Shown: positions 58,697-64,000 of the stretch, piece after piece
Position numbering within the stretch: the first letter of the stretch is position 1
Layout: the number at the start of each line of letters is the position of its first letter
Assembly (NCBI RefSeq): GCF_020882245.1
Contig: NC_083599.1
Span: 8,680,001-8,744,000, forward strand
Reading direction: 5' to 3'
DNA: 64,000 nucleotides
DNA from: Rhopalosiphum padi
Lineage: Eukaryota > Arthropoda > Insecta > Hemiptera > Aphididae
The notes under the pieces: generated by a model
The model's database searches: none
Told to the model about the DNA's origin: nothing
What the model saw: the letters and a program-made list of their open reading frames with translations, nothing else
Position numbers and translations under genes: made by a program

Positions 58697-60793
58697 AAAG
58701 GAATTATGTGTCCTACATCTAGATATTCAATAGTTTTTGGGAATTTTACTTCAATTTTATCAGTATTTTAGAAAATTAACAGATAATAGACCCATAATTT
58801 CAAGGAGTTTAGTGTCTCACACCAAGGAAATCAAGCATTTTTGGGGATGTTTGATATTTACGACCAATATTGTCAAGATTTATTGGGGATGTATTTTTTC
58901 CGGCTTTTGTTTTCAAGGAATATTTTCTCTGAGACAAAGATATTAATCCGTATATGGTGATTTTTGATAGTTTTATGAAGATTTCCAAGGATTCTTGGGG
59001 TTGTAACTATTTCCAACTATTATTTTCAAGGAATACTGTGTCCTACATCAAGATATTCAAGCGTTTTTGGTGATATTTAATATTTTAACCACGAATTTCA
59101 AGGATTCTTGGGGTTGTAATTATTTCCGGCTATTATTTTCAAGGAATTATGTATCCAACATCAATATATACCGCTGTTTATGAGAATTTTTGACGATACA
59201 TTTCAAGAACTTTAGGTAATTTTATTGTTTTAGACCATTTTTTTCAATGAATAATGTGTTTTACATCAAGATATTCCAGTATATATGGGGATCTTTGATA
59301 TTTTTGATCATAATTATCAAGGATTATTGGGGTTGTAATTATTTCCGACTTTTTTTTCAAGTAATTTGTGTCTTACACCAAGATATTCAAGCGAATATGG
59401 GAATCTTTGATAAGTTTTATTAAGATTTCCAAGGATTTTTGGGGTTGTAAATATTTCCAGCTATTAGTTTAAAGGAATTATGTATCCAACATCAATATAT
59501 ACCGCTGTTTATGAGAATTTTTGACGATACATTTCAAGAATATTAGGTAATTTTATTGTTTTAGACCATTTTTTTCAAGGAATTATGTGTTCTGCATCAA
59601 GATATTCCAGCATATATGGGGATCTTTGATATTTTTGATCATAATTATCAAGAATTATTGGGGTTGTAAATATTTCCGACTTTTTTTTCAAGTAATTTGT
59701 TTCTCACACCAAGATATTCAAGTGCATATGGGAATCTTTGATAAGTTTTATCAAGATTTCCAAGGATTTTTGGGGTTGTAAATATTTCCAGCTATTAGTT
59801 TAAAGGAATAATGTGTCCTACATCTAGATATTCAATAGTTTTTGGGAATTTTACTTCAATTTTATCAGTATTTTAGAAAATTAACAGATAATAGACCCAT
59901 AATTTCAAGGAGTTTAGTGTCTCACACCAAGGAAATCAAGCATTTTTGGGGATGTTTGATATTTACGACCAATATTGTCAAGATTTATTGGGGATGTATT
60001 TTTTCCGGCTTTTGTTTTCAAGGAATATTTTCTCTGAGACAAAGATATTAATCCGTATATGGTGATTTTTGATAGTTTTATGAAGATTTCCAAGGATTCT
60101 TGGGGTTGTAACTATTTCCAACTATTATTTTCAAGGAATACTGTGTCCTACATCAAGATATTCAAGCCTTTTTGGTGATATTTAATATTTTAACAACGAA
60201 TTTCAAGGATTCTTGGGGTTGTTAATATTTCCGGCTATTATTTTCAAGGATTTATGTATCCAACATCAATATATACCGCTGTTTATGAGAATTTTTGACG
60301 ATACGTTTCAAGAATTTTAGGTAATTTTATTGTTTTAGACCATTTTTTTCAAGGAATTATGTGTTTTACATCAAGATATTCCAGTATATATGGGGATCTT
60401 TGATATTTTTGATCATAATTATCAAGAATTATTGGGGTTGTAAATATTTCCGACTTTTTTTTCAAGTAATTTGTGTCTCACACCAAGATATTCAAGTGCA
60501 TATGGGAATCTTTGATAAGTTTTATCAAGATTTCCAAGGATTTTTGGGGTTGTAAATATTTCCAGCTATTAGTTTAAAGGAATAATGTATCCAACATCAA
60601 TATATACCGCAGTTTATGAGAATTTTTGACGATACATTTCAAGAATTTTAGGTAATTTTTTTGTTTTATACCATTTTTTTCAAGGAATTATGTGTTTTAC
60701 ATCAAGATATTCCAGTATATATGGGGATCTTTGATATTTTTGATCATAATTATCAAGGACTATTGGGGTTGTAATTATTTCCGACTTTTTTTT
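58452..60793 (+). repeat. Segment duplicated at +4750 bp, copy 2
   Basis: Matches 53702-56043. Its first part (58452 to about 59.8 kb) recurs a third time at +4200 bp (62652 to 63888), the last stretch before the right edge. Confidence 0.85.
58697..59801 (+). repeat. HOR unit 64: 10-mer, 1105 bp
   Basis: Copy of 53947-55051 at +4750 bp. Confidence 0.9.
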
Positions 60794-60906
60794 CAAGTAA
60801 TTTGTGTCTTACACCAAGATATTCAAGCGCATATGGAAATCCTTGATAAGTTTTATCAAGATTTCCAAGGATTTTTGGGGTTGTAAATATTTCCAGCTAT
60901 TAGTTT
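59802..60906 (+). repeat. HOR unit 65: 10-mer, 1105 bp
   Basis: Copy of 56488-57592 at +3314 bp. Confidence 0.9.
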
Positions 60907-61680
60907 AAAGGAATTATGTGTCCTACATCTAGATATTCAATAGTTTTTGGGAATTTTACTTCAATTTTATCAGTATTTTAGAAAATTAACAGATAATAGA
61001 CCCATAATTTCAAGGAGTTTAGTGTCTCACACCAAGGAAATCAAGCATTTTTGGGGATGTTTGATATTTACGACCAATATTGTCAAGATTTATTGGGGAT
61101 GTATTTTTTCCGGCTTTTGTTTTCAAGGAATATTTTCTCTGAGACAAAGATATTAATCCGTATATGGTGATTTTTGATAGTTTTATGAAGATTTCCAAGG
61201 ATTCTTGGGGTTGTAACTATTTCCAACTATTATTTTCAAGGAATACTGTGTCCTACATCAAGATATTCAAGCCTTTTTGGTGATATTTAATATTTTAACC
61301 ACGAATTTCAAGGATTCTTGGGGTTGTTAATATTTCCGGCTATTATTTTCAAGGATTTATGTATCCAACATCAATATATACCGCTGTTTATGAGAATTTT
61401 TGACGATACGTTTCAAGAATTTTAGGTAATTTTATTGTTTTAGACCATTTTTTTCAAGGAATTATGTGTTCTGCATCAAGATATTCCAGCATATATGGGG
61501 ATCTTTGATATTTTTGATCATAATTATCAAGAATTATTGGGGTTGTAAATATTTCCGACTTTTTTTTCAAGTAATTTGTTTCTCACACCAAGATATTCAA
61601 GTGCATATGGGAATCTTTGATAAGTTTTATCAAGATTTCCAAGGATTTTTGGGGTTGTAAATATTTCCAGCTATTAGTTT
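60907..61680 (+). repeat. HOR unit 66: 7-mer, 774 bp
   Basis: d-e-f2-h'-c-a-b; matches the first seven monomers of 57593-58696, then passes to a new d. Confidence 0.9.
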
Positions 61681-62896
61681 AAAGGAATAATGTGTCCTAC
61701 ATCTAGATATTCAATAGTTTTTGGGAATTTTACTTCAATTTTATCAGTATTTTAGAAAATTAACAGATAATAGACCCATAATTTCAAGGAGTTTAGTGTC
61801 TCACACCAAGGAAATCAAGCATTTTTGGGGATGTTTGATATTTACGACCAATATTGTCAAGATTTATTGAGGATGTATTTTTTCCGGCTTTTGTTTTCAA
61901 GGAATATTTTCTCTGAGACAAAGATATTAATCCGTATATGGTGATTTTTGATAGTTTTATGAAGATTTCCAAGGATTCTTGGGGTTGTAACTATTTCCAA
62001 CTATTATTTTCAAGGAATACTGTGTCCTACATCAAGATATTCAAGCCTTTTTGGTGATATTTAATATTTTAACCATGAATTTCAAGGATTCTTGGGGTTG
62101 TAATTATTTCCGACTTTTTTTTCAAGTAATTTGTGTCTTACACCAAGATATTCAAGCGCATATGGAAATCTTTGATAAGTTTTATCAAGATTTCCAAGGA
62201 TTTTTGGGGTTGTAAATATTTCCAGCTATTAGTTTAAAGGAATAATGTATCCAACATCAATATATACCGCTGTTTATGAGAATTTTTGACGATACATTTC
62301 AAGAATTTTAGGTAATTTTTTTGTTTTATACCATTTTTTTCAAGGAATTATGTGTTTTACATCAAGATATTCCAGTATATATGGGGATCTTTGATATTTT
62401 TGATCATAATTATCAAGAATTATTGGGGTTGTAAATATTTCCGACTTTTTTTTCAAGTAATTTGTGTCTCACACCAAGATATTCAAGTGCATATGGGAAT
62501 CTTTGATAAGTTTTATCAAGATTTCCAAGGATTTTTGGGGTTGTAAATATTTCCAGCTATTAGTTTAAAGGAATAATGTATCCAACATCAATATATACCG
62601 CTGTTTATGAGAATTTTTGACGATACATTTCAAGAATTTTAGGTAATTTTTTTGTTTTATACCATTTTTTCAAGGAATTATGTGTTTTACATCAAGATAT
62701 TCCAGTATATATGGGGATCTTTGATATTTTTGATCATAATTATCAAGGACTATTGGGGTTGTAATTATTTCCGACTTTTTTTTCAAGTAATTTGTGTCTT
62801 ACACCAAGATATTCAAGCGCATATGGAAATCCTTGATAAGTTTTATCAAGATTTCCAAGGATTTTTGGGGTTGTAAATATTTCCAGCTATTAGTTT
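61681..62896 (+). repeat. HOR unit 67: 11-mer, 1216 bp
   Basis: d-e-f2-(h'/a)-b-c-a-b-c-a-b. e has TTTATTGAGGATG and h'/a (62011-62122) has TTTTAACCATGAATTTC, both private changes. T6 before the last a. Confidence 0.9.
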
Positions 62897-64000
62897 AAAG
62901 GAATTATGTGTCCTACATCTAGATATTCAATAGTTTTTGGGAATTTTACTTCAATTTTATCAGTATTTTAGAAAATTAACAGATAATAGACCCATAATTT
63001 CAAGGAGTTTAGTGTCTCACACCAAGGAAATCAAGCATTTTTGGGGATGTTTGATATTTACGACCAATATTGTCAAGATTTATTGGGGATGTATTTTTTC
63101 CGGCTTTTGTTTTCAAGGAATATTTTCTCTGAGACAAAGATATTAATCCGTATATGGTGATTTTTGATAGTTTTATGAAGATTTCCAAGGATTCTTGGGG
63201 TTGTAACTATTTCCAACTATTATTTTCAAGGAATACTGTGTCCTACATCAAGATATTCAAGCGTTTTTGGTGATATTTAATATTTTAACCACGAATTTCA
63301 AGGATTCTTGGGGTTGTAATTATTTCCGGCTATTATTTTCAAGGAATTATGTATCCAACATCAATATATACCGCTGTTTATGAGAATTTTTGACGATACA
63401 TTTCAAGAACTTTAGGTAATTTTATTGTTTTAGACCATTTTTTTCAATGAATAATGTGTTTTACATCAAGATATTCCAGTATATATGGGGATCTTTGATA
63501 TTTTTGATCATAATTATCAAGGATTATTGGGGTTGTAATTATTTCCGACTTTTTTTTCAAGTAATTTGTGTCTTACACCAAGATATTCAAGCGAATATGG
63601 GAATCTTTGATAAGTTTTATTAAGATTTCCAAGGATTTTTGGGGTTGTAAATATTTCCAGCTATTAGTTTAAAGGAATTATGTATCCAACATCAATATAT
63701 ACCGCTGTTTATGAGAATTTTTGACGATACATTTCAAGAATATTAGGTAATTTTATTGTTTTAGACCATTTTTTTCAAGGAATTATGTGTTCTGCATCAA
63801 GATATTCCAGCATATATGGGGATCTTTGATATTTTTGATCATAATTATCAAGGACTATTGGGGTTGTAATTATTTCCGACTTTTTTTTCAAGTAATTTGT
63901 GTCTTACACCAAGATATTCAAGCGCATATGGAAATCCTTGATAAGTTTTATCAAGATTTCCAAGGATTTTTGGGGTTGTAAATATTTCCAGCTATTAGTT
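62897..64000 (+). repeat. HOR unit 68: 10-mer, cut one base short by the window
   Basis: d-e-f2-h'-c-a-b-c-a-b, copy of 58697-59801 at +4200 bp up to about 63888. The last a has GGACTATTGG and the last b GGAAATCC, unlike that copy, so a crossover lies in the a monomer at 63776. Confidence 0.88.

Larger units (their letters stand above)
59802..61680 (+). repeat. Segment duplicated at +3314 bp, copy 2
   Basis: Matches 56488-58366. Copy 2 then passes from b straight to a d monomer at 61681, where copy 1 continues into another c-a-b trimer. Confidence 0.85.
1..64000 (+). repeat. Uninterrupted higher-order satellite array, ~110-bp monomers
   Basis: The whole window parses into about 580 head-to-tail monomers with no base left over except a partial d monomer at the left end and a b monomer lacking its last base at the right end. 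Monomers start at a recurring CAAGG, CAAGT or AAAGG and are about 113 bp (a, b, e, f, h) or 104-105 bp (c, d, g). The array continues beyond both edges. Its size, purity and nested periodicity are those of eukaryotic centromeric or heterochromatic satellite DNA; the locus and species are not identifiable from the sequence. I found no gene, RNA gene, mobile element or unique spacer. Confidence 0.97.
38126..64000 (+). repeat. Region II: f2/h-prime HOR family
   Basis: Twenty-four units, all d-e-f2 followed by h-prime (or a 112-bp h-prime/a fusion plus b) and then one to three c-a-b trimers. f2 reads GATAGTTTTATG and TTGTAACTATTTCC; h-prime starts CAAGGAATACTG and has TTTTTGGTGATATTTAATA. The g monomer of region I is absent. 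Units are 774 bp (7-mer), 1104-1105 bp (10-mer), 1216-1219 bp (11-mer) and once 1436 bp (13-mer). The d, e, b and c monomers remain close to those of region I, so the two families share an origin. Confidence 0.88.

Noticed and set aside
1..64000. Small protein genes of 60-88 residues on both strands, repeated many times
   Set aside because: They cross monomer boundaries, mostly use GTG or TTG starts, have no recognisable domain, and recur only because the satellite units are copies. Related units break the frames without pattern.
1..64000. CRISPR array
   Set aside because: There are no unique spacers. All parts of each period are themselves repeated, and the period (~110/331/992 bp) is far longer than a CRISPR repeat-spacer unit.
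1..64000. Bacterial, phage or organellar sequence
   Set aside because: 64 kb without one credible gene, made of nested tandem repeats, does not fit compact genomes.
1..64000. Tandem array derived from a transposon, tRNA, 5S rRNA or rDNA spacer
   Set aside because: I saw no internal promoter boxes, cloverleaf, poly-A tail, terminal inverted repeats or target-site duplications in any monomer type. A database search of the monomer consensus would settle it.
1..64000. CENP-B box (17 bp with TTCG and CGGG cores)
   Set aside because: CpG sites occur in TTCCGG, GACGATA, AAGCGCAT and ATCCGTAT contexts, none with the TTCG...CGGG spacing.
1..64000. Telomeric repeats or simple microsatellites
   Set aside because: Only short T tracts (T6-T9) and ATATAT runs occur, as fixed parts of monomers.

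Overview
The window is satellite DNA from end to end. I see no gene, RNA gene, transposon or unique sequence. It holds about 580 head-to-tail AT-rich monomers (roughly 25-30% GC by hand count of single monomers), all in one orientation. Such an array fits a eukaryotic chromosome, for example centromeric or pericentromeric heterochromatin or another large heterochromatic block. I do not recognise the satellite family and cannot name the organism.

The repeat is hierarchical. (1) Monomers fall into a long class of about 113 bp (types a, b, e, f, h) and a short class of 104-105 bp (types c, d, g). (2) They combine in the order short-long-long into trimers of 330-331 bp: d-e-f, g-a-b and c-a-b. 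(3) Three trimers make the canonical nine-monomer higher-order repeat (HOR) of 992 bp, d-e-f-g-a-b-c-a-b. (4) Segments of 1.4 to 9.8 kb, made of several HOR units, are themselves duplicated. I divided the window into 68 HOR units, each starting at a d monomer. Units have 3 to 13 monomers, because g-a-b and c-a-b trimers are gained or lost, an extra long monomer h is present or absent, or two monomers are fused. The d-e-f cassette opens every unit.

Layout: 1-38125 (region I) is the canonical family. It contains a near-exact duplication (530-10049 and 10127-19975), a 4074-bp tandem duplication (17763-21836 and 21837-25910), and a recombining group of units with a diagnostic 114-bp e monomer (21482-35263). 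At about 38.1-38.4 kb the array switches sharply to region II (38126-64000), where every unit has a different f monomer and an h-prime monomer (or its fusion with a) in place of g-a-b. Region II starts with 7-mers. It then has five tandem copies of a 21-monomer, 2.32-kb super-unit (41229-52842), and then 10-mer-dominated units with further duplications (1436, 3314, 4200 and 4750 bp offsets).

The short open reading frames that recur across the array are by-products of the repeat. Most start at GTG or TTG, they cross monomer boundaries, and they recur only because the units are copies. The main interest is the record of unequal exchange: in-register fusion monomers, a readable crossover junction, all four combinations of two linked markers, and a region-II-like monomer stranded in region I. 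Two further signals might matter for function: a 20-bp block shared by most long monomers and absent from the short ones, and a short dyad in every intact b monomer.
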